Of a stretch of 64,000 nt of DNA, positions 23,641-35,900 are shown one piece after another. Position 1 is the first letter of the stretch; each line of letters opens with the position of its first letter. A program made the translations under genes and the position numbers. The notes below the pieces were generated by a model, which was not told the DNA's origin, ran no database searches, and saw only the letters and a program-made list of their open reading frames with translations. Source of the stretch: Alnus glutinosa. Its lineage: Eukaryota; Streptophyta; Magnoliopsida; Fagales; Betulaceae. Where the stretch lies: NCBI RefSeq assembly GCF_958979055.1, contig NC_084886.1, forward strand, positions 13,772,654 through 13,836,653, read 5' to 3'.

Positions 23641-26033
23641 CATGTTGCCCATCACCTACAAATGTCAGGTCATGTCCGTCTACAGATCAGAACGCTTGGA
23701 GACTGTGGGAGTCTCCTTGAGTACACAAGGGAACAAGCTTTACTACAGGAATTATGGGCAGAATTGCGCATGTGGCAGATCGGTTAATGAAGACGATGGC
23801 AGAAATGTTTTAAGCCATGATAGCACCTCTTCACAGCATTTCAGCACAACGTACTCAACAGCTACAAATGGTTCTAGCACCGTACCCCTTGCAACAAAAA
23901 AACACCCACCCACCGACCAAAGCCACCACCACGTTGAAGTACTTCATTGTATAAATGTTTAGAATCTATTTTTAGTACAACTTAACACATATCAGGCATG
24001 ATGAGCACATAATGATAACTCCATTTTCGGCCACAATCCACATCAGATATTACCACCACTTGAGAGATGGTATGGCGGAAGGGTTGCAATAGGTAAAACC
24101 ATCCTTATGAATTATGTTCACAAAGTATAAAAGAGGCAGGTTAAGGCATTGTCAAGAACTTTCAACAAATAGCTCTCTTTCCCCGCCTTTAATCAGGAAA
24201 CAGTGTACAATTCGACACAGCTCAGTTAAGCCATATCAACATTGGGTCAGTCACATAAATTCAAAACCTTGATAAAGGAGGATTTGGTCAGATCTCCAAG
24301 AATGTGAATTTTCAGAACTACATACACATTATAATTTATGCAAACAGTAAAGAAGGCTAAACATAGAAACAAGAAAGAAGGCATTTTGTACTCCTCAACT
24401 TATTTAGAGAAATAATCAATAAGGAAGCTTAAGTAAAAAGATTAGATAGAAATGTGTCCATAGAGAGAGGCAGGTAGATACCAATTCCAGGTAATTGATG
24501 ATCATTTACAATTTCGAAGTTCTTATACGTGTAACCAACAAAGTTGATATCCTTAGATGACAACATCTGCAGCAGAGGACAAAACAGCAAGAGAACATTA
24601 GCAATAAACACCACCCTCTTTCAGTAAGATATTTTAAACTGCATGATTGTATCACATAGTGAACAGCTTATGTGTAATGCTCACATACTATCAATCAAAG
24701 GCAGCTCAAGAAGCATCAATTGGCTAAAGAAAAAGTGAAAGAATCATCAAATTTTAGGACTAATAGACAGTAAACAATTTCAGTTGCGGAGAAGAAAAGG
24801 AAAACACTAAACAATCCACATTCTAAATAGAAACACAACGAACGACAGAACCGCACCAAAGAAAGTACATTAATAGACGAAAAATTAATCATCCCATCTG
24901 TACCCTATTGCTTCAAATGACCTCACCAGCTTGCAATCAAACACATCCCAAAAGTACTGGCCATTATATCCAGAAAGGAAACTCAACTTCACAACCAGAA
25001 ATAATACAAAAATGTGAATTGAAAGAAGCAAACAGAACATTGGTTCTATTACCAATAGAGCAATATCAGCTGCCCAAACAGCAATGACGTATAAAGGAAA
25101 ATGCACCAAAATTACGCAGAGGACCTTATTGCCAAAGGGTATTCTGGGCAATGAGATACTTGCCAAGTTGAGGATAAAACAAACACGGGCTTAGTTATGA
25201 GAGAGCTCGAGCAGCAAAAGCACATATGTAATACAGTAGTGAAGAAACTATAATTGCATCTGTTTAGGCCAGAATGCATCAACTAAATCATATATACAAA
25301 CCTTTCTCCATGGACCTGCTTTAGATGAAGTTTGGATTTGGTTGTCAGCCTACAGCATCATCAACCAATCACAAGAAACAAGGTTAGCAACAAAATGCCT
25401 CAAATAGGTCTGTACTTTCATACATTTAAGAAAAAAAATAAAAAAATGAATGACCTCTTCAAACTTCTCAAAATTTTGAGTATCCAATTCATCATTGATC
25501 TCGGGAATAAATGCAGCTTCCATATGATACAATTTGTCCCATTCAATGCCTTTGAACCACGGATGAGCCTAAAGAGAACCAGGTGCAGCAAGTCAATAAA
25601 TTAATTAGCAATTCAAATTTTAAAGAGAGAATTTAAACTAAGTCACTACAAAATGTATGATGGCAGGAATGGCAGATTTCAAATAGATGTATGGTGGCAG
25701 TGGGTTGTCTTGATTGGATCTTTTAAGGCACAATTTGGAAACACAAAGCAGATTATAGTAGGAGCGTTAAACAAGGGACAGATTCCTACTGAGGTCCATG
25801 GCTCCATGCCATCCACACAACTGAGCACCAAAATTTTGGTTTGTAAAGATGTACCAAACAATTTAATTTCCAGACCTTTCTAAACCGTATGGAAAATTAT
25901 CAATAAGGGGTAAAACAATCCCTCCCAACTAACTTTTCTTCATTTTAGTGCCTCCATACATATCTCCAAATATTTTTGAGAAACAAAATCAACTGTATAA
26001 GAGCCCACTGGATTACTGCCCACAATAAATATA

Positions 26034-26271
26034 AGGATAAATGCAAAATCAGTCTATATTGCTGGTCTAAATTACAAATCGCTCCCTGCAGTATAAAAAA
26101 TAATTTCAGAAGTTCTCGAAGTAGGCCAAAATAACAATTTAGTCTCTACAGTCAAATAATGTCAAAACACTTGACGGATTTCGTTAGTGTTTCACATCAG
26201 CACTAATAAAATGATGACACGTGTCAATCAATTTTAAAAAATATAAATATATAGAACTAAAAAAATTTGAA

Positions 26272-26302
<31 letters not shown>

Positions 26303-26653
26303 TGGCTGGAAGTTATTGCTAGCCACCCCCTCCCCCAAGGGGTGGCTGCCGTTTCTTTTTTCTTTTTTAAAAAATAAAAATTATGATAATTTTTTTTCAG
26401 TTTTTACTTTTATATATTTATGTTTTTTTTTTTTATTAAGAGTAATACATGTCATCATTTTATTGGTCCTGACGTGGCACACTAACAGAATCCGTCAAAT
26501 GTTTGAGAATCCATCAAGTGCTTTGACAGAATTTGATTACATTGACTAAATTGTTATTTTGGCCTACCTTGAGGACCTTTAAATTATTTTTTATACAGCT
26601 AAAAACGATTTGTAATTTAGGCCAACCAGACAGACAAATTTTGCATTTATCCC
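26034..26653. mobile_element. Foldback Mutator-like MITE, 9-bp TSD
   Basis: The ends are AGGATAAATGCAAAAT and ATTTTGCATTTATCCC inverted repeats that extend for about 200 bp on each side. Flanks are ATAAATATA at 26025-26033 and 26654-26662, an exact 9-bp target duplication. The centre holds a poly-A tract and a short GC-rich inverted pair (GGGTGGCTGG ... AGCCACCCCC). It occupies the gap where the missing kinase exons of the NDR relic should be. Non-autonomous. Confidence 0.8.
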
Positions 26654-27204
26654 ATAAATATATATATTAAAAAAAAAAGGACTACAATTGTTCTTTTTCT
26701 TCTTCTTTTTTTTCTTTTTTTTTTATTCCTTTTTCTAAAGGCCTCTTCCCTTTGGTTGTACATTCCTATCCTGAGTTAATGAATTGGGTTCATATTTTGG
26801 ATGCCGCTATTGAAAAGGCCTTTCTGGCTACACTTTCTGCTACCGTGCCCATCCCATAGAGACCACCCAGTTTAATGACAGCTACCTAATATTCAGGAGA
26901 TCTTTCCCTGAACCTATACGCGTTTCAAATGGTAAAGAAGCTACCATAGTAGCAGAATTTATGACAAGCAAATGGTAAAGAAGCTGCAATGATGCTAGGC
27001 CTCACACAATTAGAGCAAAAAGGAGCACGTGCACGATTTAAATAATATGATAATACAAATTTGGAGAGTTGGATCGACAGTTAATACGGTTTCCTGCCTT
27101 AACTTTTTAGTAACACTCATTAGCACGTATAAAAAATAAAATTGTGATTTCATGCATGATAGCGCCAAGAGACCACCTGGATAAGTATCAACAGCATCTT
27201 ATTA

Positions 27205-27387
<183 letters not shown>

Positions 27388-28328
27388 TCACCATAAGATT
27401 CTCGGAAAAAAAGAACGCTAAAACAAATTTCACTGGAGACTTTCTAGACAAGATTTGCAACTATGGCATACCACAAACATGAATAGTTTCCCGTCACAGT
27501 AATGAAGAAAAGCATGCTGAAGATAACGATATTGTTTTGTTGCTATTGATAGTGGCAATACTTTAAGGTTGACAGCCATATCAGTCATGTGATGTCAGTG
27601 TCACAAACTTACAAGCATTCTCCTGTTCCTCTGCCAATGCTGAAGTTGCTCCTGTTGTGTGCGTTTTGGTGCCATAGGGCGTCCATCACTCTGAAGAGCC
27701 CCACTAAGGTTGTTTCAACAGAAAAATCCTTTTCTTGGAGATTACTGCAGTCAAGGGTTTTGCATAATCCAAAAATTAGATAATTTCATGTGACCATCTC
27801 TATCAAGCAGCTAGTTATCTGGCTTGATATCTCTGTAGTATGTAAACATGGAATCAGTTGTATGAAACAATAAGACCATGACAGAAATAACATATTGATA
27901 GCCTCCCATCACACAATCTAGACAAACATCAAAGTACCTATGAATATAGTTATGTTTATGGATGGACTCAATCAGCTTTCATATTGATGGCCTCATCTTC
28001 TGTCAGTGAATCTTTGCGCATCAACAAAGTCATCATTTCTCCGCCCAGTAGATAGTCCATAATTAGATATAAATACTCATCATCTTGAAAGGAACAATAG
28101 AGCTTGACAATGCAATTGCTATTGACCTCCGCAAGTAGATTCCTCTCAGCTTTCACATGTTCAACCTGAACAAATTTAAATAAAAATTAGCAAAATGCAT
28201 TATGAAACAATAATATTAATAATAAAAATTGTCTGTCATTCTTCATTTAATCTTGCTTGAAATATTAGTGAATGTTATTATTCATAGTTGTTACCTCTTA
28301 ACTTTGTTTTATTCATTTTTTGATACAG

Positions 28329-29609
28329 CTAGAAATGAAATTGTATATGATGTAGTGCCAAAAGATAATGATGTCAATTGCAAGAACGATATGAAGCTCA
28401 TAGATGGAGTTGAAAATGTGGAGGAACCTAAGCAGGGAATGATATTTAACTCTTTAGATGAACTTGCTTCTCATTATAGGACATATGCAAAGCAACAAGG
28501 TTTTGGGGGGGGTACAAAAGAATAAAAGAAAGCATGCAAGTGGGCATACGTGTTACATCACCCTATCATGTGCACGTCAAGGCAGCAGAAAAGCCAGTTC
28601 AAGTAAGCCAGTTGAAACAACTAGAACGGGATGTAAAGCCTATTTGAATGCAAGGTTAGTTGATACAAAGTGGTATGTGACTAGTGTATCTTCTAAGCAT
28701 AATCATGATTTAAGCCCAGACAAAGCTAGATACTTTAAATGCAATAAGAATTTGGACTCTACTGCGAAGAGAAAGCTTTTAATAAATGATAGAGCTGGAA
28801 TAAGTATGAGCAAGAGTTATAACTCACTAGCAGTTGAAAGGGGGGGAGCTATGAGCACCTCGCATTTGGAGAAAAAGATTGTCGTAATTTTATTGTCAAG
28901 TTAAGGCATCTTCGGCTTGGCATAGGAGGCGTTGGAGCTCTTTGTGACTATTTCCAAAGGACGCAAGCAATTAATAATGATTTCTACTTTGCCATAGATT
29001 GTGATGATGATTATATGTTGAAAAATGTGTTTTGGACTGATGCACGAAGTAGGGCATCGTTTGAGGATTTTGGGGATGTGGTTACATTTGACTCAACCTA
29101 CTTAATTAATAGATATGAGATTCCATTTGCTCATTTTGTGGGAGTTAATTATCACGGCCAGTCAATACTTTTTGGGGCGGCATTAATATCAAGTGATGAT
29201 ACAAAGACATTTGTATGGTTGTTTGAGGCATGGTTGAACTGCATGAATGGACGATCACCAAGTGCAATTATAACAGATCAAAATAGGGCTATGAATAATG
29301 CAATTAATGTAGTTTTTCCAAATACCCGACATAGATGGTGTTTATGGCACATATTGAAAAAACTTCCAGAAAAATTCAGATCACATTTACAGTACCATGC
29401 CATTAAGAGTGCCTTCCGAAGTTGTGTATATGAATCTCAGACATGCGATGAGTTTGATGCAAGTTGGCGAAGTCTACTTGATTGTTATAGTCTAGGGGAT
29501 AATGCATTGTTGTGTGGGTTATATAGTGAACGTACTTTTTGAGTACCAGCATATCTAAAATGTGTATTTTGGGCTGGAATGACTACCACGCAATGGAGTG
29601 AAAGTATGA

Positions 29610-29654
<45 letters not shown>

Positions 29655-30437
29655 TTTTTTTTTTTTATAATTTTAATTTATGTGCTCTCATCATCCACAT
29701 TGAAGGAATTTGTGGATCAATACGATAACGCTTTGCTTAAAAAGGTTGAGAATGAGAGTATTGCTGATTTCGTTTCTTTTAATTAGACAGTTGCATGTCT
29801 AAGCAGGTTTTCTTTTGAGAAGAAATTTCAACAGCTTTACACCATCGTAAAGTACAAAGAAGTACAAGAGAAGATTAAAGAGATGATGTATTGTAGTAAT
29901 TCTCTTATCATAACAGAATGTGCAATGTGTACCTATCAAGTGACTGAACAGGTACAAATTAATAATGCGTACACGAAAAATGTATACTTTATTGTTTACT
30001 ACAATGAATCTTTATGTGAAGTAAATTGTAGTTGTTGCTTGTTTGAATCAAGAGGAATTTTGTGCAAACATGTCATATCTGTATTGATTAGAGTTGGGGT
30101 TACATTGTTACCAGAAAAATATTTTCTTAAGCAATGGAGGAAGGACTTGAATCGAAAATATAAATGAATCAACAGTAGTTATGATTCAGGTAGTTGCAAC
30201 CCTAGTGCAAAAAGATATTCCGAATTGTGCAAAGATTTGCATGTTTTAGCGAAAATTGCCTCAACTAGTGTGGATCATTACATGACACTGAAAAATTATG
30301 CTCATATATTAACAAAGCAATTTAGTGGTTCGATCTGTGCACATAATCCACCTTCTCAAGCATTTGCTAGTGGCTCTACTATTTGTAATTGGTCCATTGA
30401 TGGTACGGCAATGGAAAGTAATAAGGTTTGTAGATGA
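28329..30437 (+). pseudogene. FAR1-related (FRS) gene relic
   Basis: FAR1/FHY3-family sequence, a host gene family derived from a Mutator transposase. In order: acceptor-like ATACAG, the FAR1 DNA-binding domain (GMIFNSLDELASHYRTYAKQ, TGCKAYLNARL, KHNHDLSP), the MULE transposase-like domain (FGDVVTFDSTYLINRYEIPF, SAIITDQNRAMNNAI, HRWCLWHILKKLPEKF), a SWIM zinc finger (CSCCLFESRGILCKH), and the usual tail (KRYSELCKDLHVLAKIAS). It is broken: frame changes at G-runs near 28505 and 28840, TGG to TGA after SERTF (29540), a (TG)20 plus poly-T insertion at 29611-29670, and a stop after the DFVSFN segment. The 5' exons are not visible. It lies head to head with the truncated NDR relic. Confidence 0.88.
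29611..29651. repeat. (TG)20 microsatellite followed by poly-T
   Basis: A perfect TG run followed by about 16 T, interrupting the MULE-domain end of the FRS relic. It replaces coding sequence and is one of that gene's lesions. Confidence 0.9.
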
Positions 30438-30944
30438 AGATGAGTGATCCATCCTACAACTCATACAATGGAAAAAGAAAATAGCAAGTGCAAGGAAAAA
30501 ATGGGAATGGAAGTTGCTCAATGTGGACTTTTCTGCTATTAAGCTTTTTTGTACAAGATATGATTATCTAAAATTGTCTAATATTTGAAAAGGATCATTA
30601 TAATATTTATCTTTTGGTTTGGTTTTAAGTTCATAATTAGTCATTGTGAGACACTTCAACTTGGAATGTGAACAACATTGAAAGAAAAATGGCTAGCCTT
30701 GTTATTCATCACGATTTTGCCGTTGCTTTGCTATTTTGGAAACTGTTTGGTGTTGAGCAATTTATCTTTCTTATACTTTATTTATGTGAACCTATGCGTT
30801 TCAATGTCATGTAAGACTATCATGGTTATTTTTATTTCAAGACAAGTTGAGTATTTTTTTTTTTTTTTTTTTTTTTCGCTATGGACTATTTGTAAATTTG
30901 TTGAAAAACTTAGAGAAATCTCATCTATGGACTTAAGTGACTTA

Positions 30945-31206
30945 GGAGCTGTTTGGTAAGTTGTGGGAAATGGATGTTTTATTTGAATAGTAGTAATAAA
31001 TGATTGATGAGATATAGAATTTGAGAATGTTTTATAGAAAAGTGAAAAAGTTTTGTTTTGTAGTGAGTTTTTTTATTTGAATAGTAATAAAAAATTATTG
31101 ATGTGATGTAAAAAGTGTAAAAAAGTTGGAATGTTTTTGATTTGATTTTTTTTGGGAGAAGTGAAATGGAAATTGAAATTGTTTGGTTGGGTTACCAAAC
31201 AAGCTC
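30945..31206. mobile_element. Tourist-like MITE
   Basis: A 262-bp element starting GGAGCTGTTTGGTAAG and ending TTACCAAACAAGCTC, flanked by TTA on both sides. The 3-bp TTA duplication and GTTTGGTAA termini fit PIF/Harbinger-derived Tourist elements. The interior is AT-rich and non-coding. Confidence 0.65.
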
Positions 31207-32114
31207 TTAGTTACACAAAATGGTCAGACATGATAGCACGAAATGGTTAGAAACATATTTATGCTCTACTCCTCACCATTACACTCAACCTAGAACCCAG
31301 AGTATGTTAGGCCAGCAAAATTAAAACTGCAGGGGCTTATATCTTGTTGCAATCCATCTATAAATGCATTTTCAGTAGGAACAATTCAGTCTATCAAACT
31401 ATTAAATTTTTAGAGTATGCGATTCTCATATTCACATTTTTTACTTAAATTACATGTAAGAATAAAATATAGAGTAATGCTATATACCACACTTTTATCC
31501 CCTTTTATTGATTTGGCACTTCCAATCAACCTTTTTTTTTTTTTAATTTTTTTAAACGAGGGCTTATCTAAAAGATGATTGTCAGTGTCATATCAGTGAA
31601 GTGAGATAAAAATGTGATTTCTATCATTTTTTTTTTTTAAAAAAAAAAATGTATATGAAAAACATATACTACAAGACAAATGTCAATTTAATAGATTGAA
31701 TCTTTTGAAAAAGATTCACAGCAAAGTTAGAAAAAAAAAATTAGATTTTATTTATACAATTGCCAATTGCCAATGGACTTTTCATTTATAAAAATAGAGA
31801 TGTAAATAGACACAAAGCTAAAGTACTTCAATTTAATCATTGACATAATTAGAAAGCAACAATTCATCACTTTTCTAAATGATTCAACAATGTATATAAG
31901 CGAAGTACAAAAAGAAGGTTAGGATGCCAAAACTCTAAGCATCTCATAATAACATGAATTGCATTATCATATATTACACCACACAGTCATCATGAAAAAC
32001 CACCCCATCCTTCTCTTCTAGGGTTGTATCAAGCTCCCAATCACAATCATTCACTAAGACTACAACCCTAGGTCTCCTGCAAGACAAGAAAACCACTTTA
32101 TGTTAACTAGGATA
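31207..32114. other. AT-rich non-coding stretch
   Basis: No gene is seen. A possible degenerate MITE lies at about 31474-31634: TGCTATATACCACACTTTTATC on the left against an inverted AAAATGTGATTTCTATCA on the right. The remainder is AT-rich single-copy-looking DNA with homopolymer runs. Confidence 0.4.
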
Positions 32115-32123
32115 TATATATAG

Positions 32124-32456
32124 GGGATAATTGCATCATTGGTCCATGGAATTGGCCTAAATTACGAATCACTCATTGTTGTATAAAAAGTTCATGAAGA
32201 GTCCTTATGGTAAACTATAATTATGAATCACTCCGTAAACCTGTTTTCCGTCCACCAAGTTAATAGAATCCATTAGTTTGCCACATCATATAAATAGTGA
32301 GACAACCTCTAAATATCATTTCTATTGTAATCTATTAACGAACTTTGTTTACTTGGTGGAAGGAAAACGGGTTTAGTGAGTGATTTGTAATTATATTACC
32401 ACAGGGAGTGATTCGTAATTTAGGCCAATCACAGGGATCAATGGTTCAATTATCCC
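32124..32456. mobile_element. Foldback Mutator-like MITE, 9-bp TSD
   Basis: A 333-bp near-complete palindrome from GGGATAATTGCATCATTGG to CAATGGTTCAATTATCCC, with exact 9-bp flanks TATATATAG (32115-32123 and 32457-32465). Smallest member of the family also seen at 26034, 55640, 58553 and 59378; it lacks the GC-rich core. Confidence 0.8.
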
Positions 32457-32465
32457 TATATATAG

Positions 32466-33149
32466 TGAATCATAATGGAAGCTAGGGTGTTAAAATTGTT
32501 GCCCAGATAATCAACCCTAGAGGGCGATGAATAGGATTAATGACAAAGTTTTCTTTTAATAAAAGTTATACTGAATTAAGAATTTAAAACAATATAAGAT
32601 GTAGTATAATGTAGAGAATATAAATGTGAGAACAATAATAAAAAGATAGGGAGAGAGAGAGAGAGAGATTCAAACTCGGCGATTTTTCGTGATTTGGTCT
32701 ACCTAACTTACTTCCACTCTCCAAACACACCACTTGAGATTTCAATCCACTAAACCAAACTCCTTACAGATGAAGTTCAAACATTTACACACTAAGAGTA
32801 CACAACTCTTCTTCATAATGTGAAAAATCCCATTCACACCTCACAATGGTTACACCAACCCTCTTGACACAATTCATTGTGGATAGGATTTGAGATTTCT
32901 CTTATAATGAAAATTATTCTTTTTGAGAATAATATACAAATAAAGCTTTTACAACAATATCTCTCATTAACACTCTTGTATGAATTGAACTTGAATGGCT
33001 TAAATGAACTTGAATATATGAAAATAAATAATGCTTTGAGTTTTAAGCTTGTTTGTTTCTCACTTGATTGATGTATTAAAAATGAGAACTTAGGTCATGT
33101 ATTTATAGGTCTAGCAAGAATATAACCGTTGGAGTGAATTTGAATTTTG
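32466..33149. other. AT-rich interspersed-repeat-like DNA
   Basis: No gene is seen. The stretch from about 32510 ('aaccctagagggcgatgaatag') with a short GA run near 32650 resembles common dispersed plant repeats, but no ends or target duplication can be defined, so it is left unclassified. Confidence 0.35.
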
Positions 33150-33640
33150 CTAACTAATTTTTAAAGTTGCAATCACATTTTCAAAGTCAGAAATTGTTGC
33201 TACCTAATTTGAAATTGTTGCTAGCTAATTTTTCAAAGTTGCAACCAGATTTTCAAAGTCAGAAATTGTTGCTAGCTAATTTTTCAAATTTGCAACCAAA
33301 TTTTCAAAGTCAAAAATTGTTGCTAGCTAATTTTTCAAAGTTGAAATCAGATTTTCAAAGATAAGAATTATTGTTAGTGAAATTAGAATTTTAAAGACAA
33401 GAATTATTATTAACTAATTTTTTCAAAGTTGAAATCAGATTTTCAAAGACAAGAATTATTGTTAACTAATTTTTCAAAGTTGAAATTAGATTTTGAAAGA
33501 CAAGAATTATTGCTAGCTAATTTTTCAAAGTTGAAATCAAATTTTCAAAGATAAGAATTATTGCTATCTAATTTTTCAAAGTTGAAATTAGATTTTCAAA
33601 GACAAGGATTATTGCTAATTAAATTTTCAAAGAAACCTAA
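33150..33640 (+). repeat. 51-bp minisatellite, about 8-9 imperfect units
   Basis: The unit is about 51 bp and reads roughly 'ttgaaatcagattttcaaag' + 'acaagaattattgctaacta' + 'atttttcaaag'. Because 51 is divisible by three, the first units keep a frame open (33167-33364) with a 17-residue period (DFQSQKLLLANFSKLQ). Later units break the frame. No domain is recognised, so it is annotated as repeat, not gene. The following 33641-34130 is plain AT-rich DNA with nothing recognised. Confidence 0.75.
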
Positions 33641-33920
33641 GTCTAATGCATTTTTGTATTTCAAAAACTTATGTATGTAATGTATGAATGGTCCTAAGGT
33701 CATTCTAGAATAAGAAGCCTCAGGAGTTCAATTATATTGGAACTTTACAAAAATACCCTAATAAAATAAAGATTCTTCAATCTTGAGTTCTTCAGTGTTT
33801 AAAGGCTTCTTGCTTTGAATTTCAAATGCCTTTGATTCTTTTTGGTCCTTTAAGAATGTGTGCTCGAATATTTTTTACAACTATCATACTTGAAGTAAAT
33901 ACATTAGAGCAACAAGATAT

Positions 33921-33953
<33 letters not shown>

Positions 33954-34134
33954 TCGATTGATGCCATAGGGCTAACAAAAATCTAAAGGATTCACATCAC
34001 CTATAAAATTCCTGTTCCAAGAAAAGCTTTGCAATGCTTTCTATATCTTTGATGTCATGCTATTACCATAGAGTAACATGAGAATTTTATGCTGTTACTG
34101 CGCAATGCTTATTTTCAAGGGATAACTGAAAATT

Positions 34135-35266
34135 AAAAAAAATTAAAAAAAAAAATGAAAAAAAAGAGGGGTGGCTAGCCAGTTTGGGGTTGGCTGAACC
34201 ACCCCCAAATCCCACCCCTGCCTAGATCTTTCCTTTTTTTCTTCCCAATCTTGCCCCATTTCTGAGCTACCCGCATCCCCTTAATGTCTCCTCAAAAATA
34301 GCATTTGGTCCTCCAAAGATTTTTGAATTAGATCTGGTTTTGGAAGTTTCCATAATCGTCTCAGTCAATCCCAATTCAGTTTGCTTTGCGCCCCCCTTCG
34401 ATTGCTTCGTCGCAACTCCGCTAGGAGGCCCTTCTAGAGTTGTCGTCCGTAGTGGTTTGCCACCAGATAATCCCCCAACCGGTCATGACGATGAGTCTAC
34501 CCTCAGCCACACCCCATATGGCTTCTCATTTACTACTTTCATGGCATCCACCAGACATCCATTCAACCCATTTTTGAGACGCCACATACGAAGCACATTC
34601 CTAAAGGAGACCCAATGCGTATTCCCTCAAAATTTGAGGGTTCTCCCTTTCTCCAACGGCTTGGTCAAGTCAATTTCCACCATAATTCTCAAAAATTTCC
34701 CCCACCTGATCCCGTCTTCCTTCACTTCCATCGCTTCTACCTTCTCTAAAGATGCTCTGATATTGTAGCCTACCTCATTGCTTATGCATGCCAACGGCAT
34801 GTTGTCAAACTGGAGCCAAAAAGCCGCCTGAGTGAAGGCCATTTGTGTTGGTACTATATTGTCGTCAAATTCCTCCAGTGCTAGAAGGTTCGATCAAACA
34901 GCCATGGCCGTCCATCCAAAACCCTCTGTGCGTTTTCCATTAAACCTCATTCATGGGATCTACAGCTCATGGGGGTAGTTCAACCACCGCCAAACCGGCC
35001 ATAAGCCATCCCTCCCTTTTTTTTTCCAATTTTTTTTAAATCTTTTATTTTTTTTTTTAAGTTTTTATTATTAATTTTTAATTTTTAATTAGGCATAGGA
35101 CACGTGTTAGCTACTTAGAGGTGTTAACGTGGACCTCTGTCAATTTTTGGACGGAAATATCATCTTCATCTTTAGCCATAAAGGAGGTACCATCTACAAT
35201 ACGAAATGAACTACAGGGAGCAAAAAATAAAGTCGTTAAACTACAAGGGGTCGAACGTATTTAACC
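34135..35266. mobile_element. Foldback element carrying a gene fragment
   Basis: The right arm (about 34970-35266) has the family layout: a GGTTCAACCACC-like GC-rich piece, poly-T, an ACACGTGTTAG site, TTTTTGGACGGAAATATC, and the terminus AACGTATTTAACC, which as an inverted end reads GGTTAAATACG. The left side (34165-34240) has only the GC-rich piece (GGGGTGGCTAGCC ... GAACCACCCCC), and its outer terminus is not found. Between them lies a DUF4283/zinc-knuckle fragment. The right terminus coincides with the left end of the copy-1/copy-2 homology (35254 against 3892). Probably a Mutator-type element that acquired a fragment. Confidence 0.5.
34440..34960 (-). pseudogene. DUF4283/zinc-knuckle (LINE ORF1-like) fragment
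   Basis: The minus strand reads RVLDGRPWLFDR, then MAFTQAAFWLQFDNMPLACI, RASLEKVEAMEVKEDGIRWG and FLRIMVEIDLTKPLEKGRT, the DUF4283 domain found in plant zinc-knuckle proteins and in the ORF1 of plant L1 elements. In another frame a CFVCGV..MG zinc-knuckle start and EKPYGVWLR follow, so it has at least two frame changes and a stop. No neighbouring LINE ORF2 is seen; it sits within foldback-type arms. Confidence 0.75.
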
Positions 35267-35342
35267 TTATACAAAAAGAAGTTTTTCGAAACTAAAATTA
35301 ACAAAATCCTATTTACAATCGACTTTGTCACAAGAATGACTA

Positions 35343-35576
35343 AAGGGGAGTTTATTTTGACGTAAAATGTTTTCAGTTTAAATTATTTTCTTGAAAGATG
35401 ATTTTTTTTTTTTTTAAAAAAAAGATTTTAATAGAAAATGTTTTTTTTTTTTTATGTTTGGCTCGTATGGAAAATCAGTAACGAAGACGGTAGTTGGAGG
35501 CGGGAAATGACTTCCGACGATCTTCGACTGCGGTGTTTGGCAACTATCGGCAAAGATGGGGATTAATGAATTGCAC

Positions 35577-35621
<45 letters not shown>

Positions 35622-35900
35622 CTATGGGTTAAGACTCGAAAAATTGTTTACAATTTTTTTTTTAAAAAAAAAAAAAAAGAAAAAAAAAACTATTTTACGC
35701 AGCTTAAAGAAAGTTTTTCTGGTCAACCAAAAATGTTTTACGGAATTTAAAAGTGAAAATTATTTTCCGAAACTAAAGAAGCTCTTTTGGTCAAAACAAA
35801 AATATTTTTGGTTTGACTATTTTTTTGGGTCGCACAAAAAACTGAAAAAATATGGAAAACATTTTTTAAAAATATTTTACGCCGAAACAAAATGAGCCTT
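35343..35900. mobile_element. TIR (MITE-like) element, uninterrupted copy
   Basis: About 560 bp from GGGGAGTTTATTTTGACG to ACGCCGAAACAAAATGAGCC, the form without the nested 4081-5246 insertion. It contains a (GA)n tract at about 35578-35619 and poly-A/T runs. This empty-site copy documents the nested insertion in copy 1. Non-coding. Confidence 0.6.

Larger units (their letters stand above)
3892..24211 (+). repeat. Segmental duplication, copy 1
   Basis: From 3892 to at least 24211 this segment is collinear with 35254-64000, apart from insertions and box rearrangements. It holds an RLP, a leader unit, a PPR relic, SF3b10 and NDR kinase exons in the same order and strands. Homology stops here only because copy 2 leaves the window at 64000. 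In the first 216 or so residues of the two RLPs I count 17 differences, so the duplication is neither very recent nor ancient. Confidence 0.9.

Noticed and set aside
23588-23962. 124-codon frame after the LTR-like block
   Set aside because: It spans the LTR end and primer-binding site, so it is treated as part of the fossil, not a host gene.
32510-34130. Possible further retroelement
   Set aside because: The text resembles dispersed plant repeats, but no ends, target duplication or coding domain could be defined.
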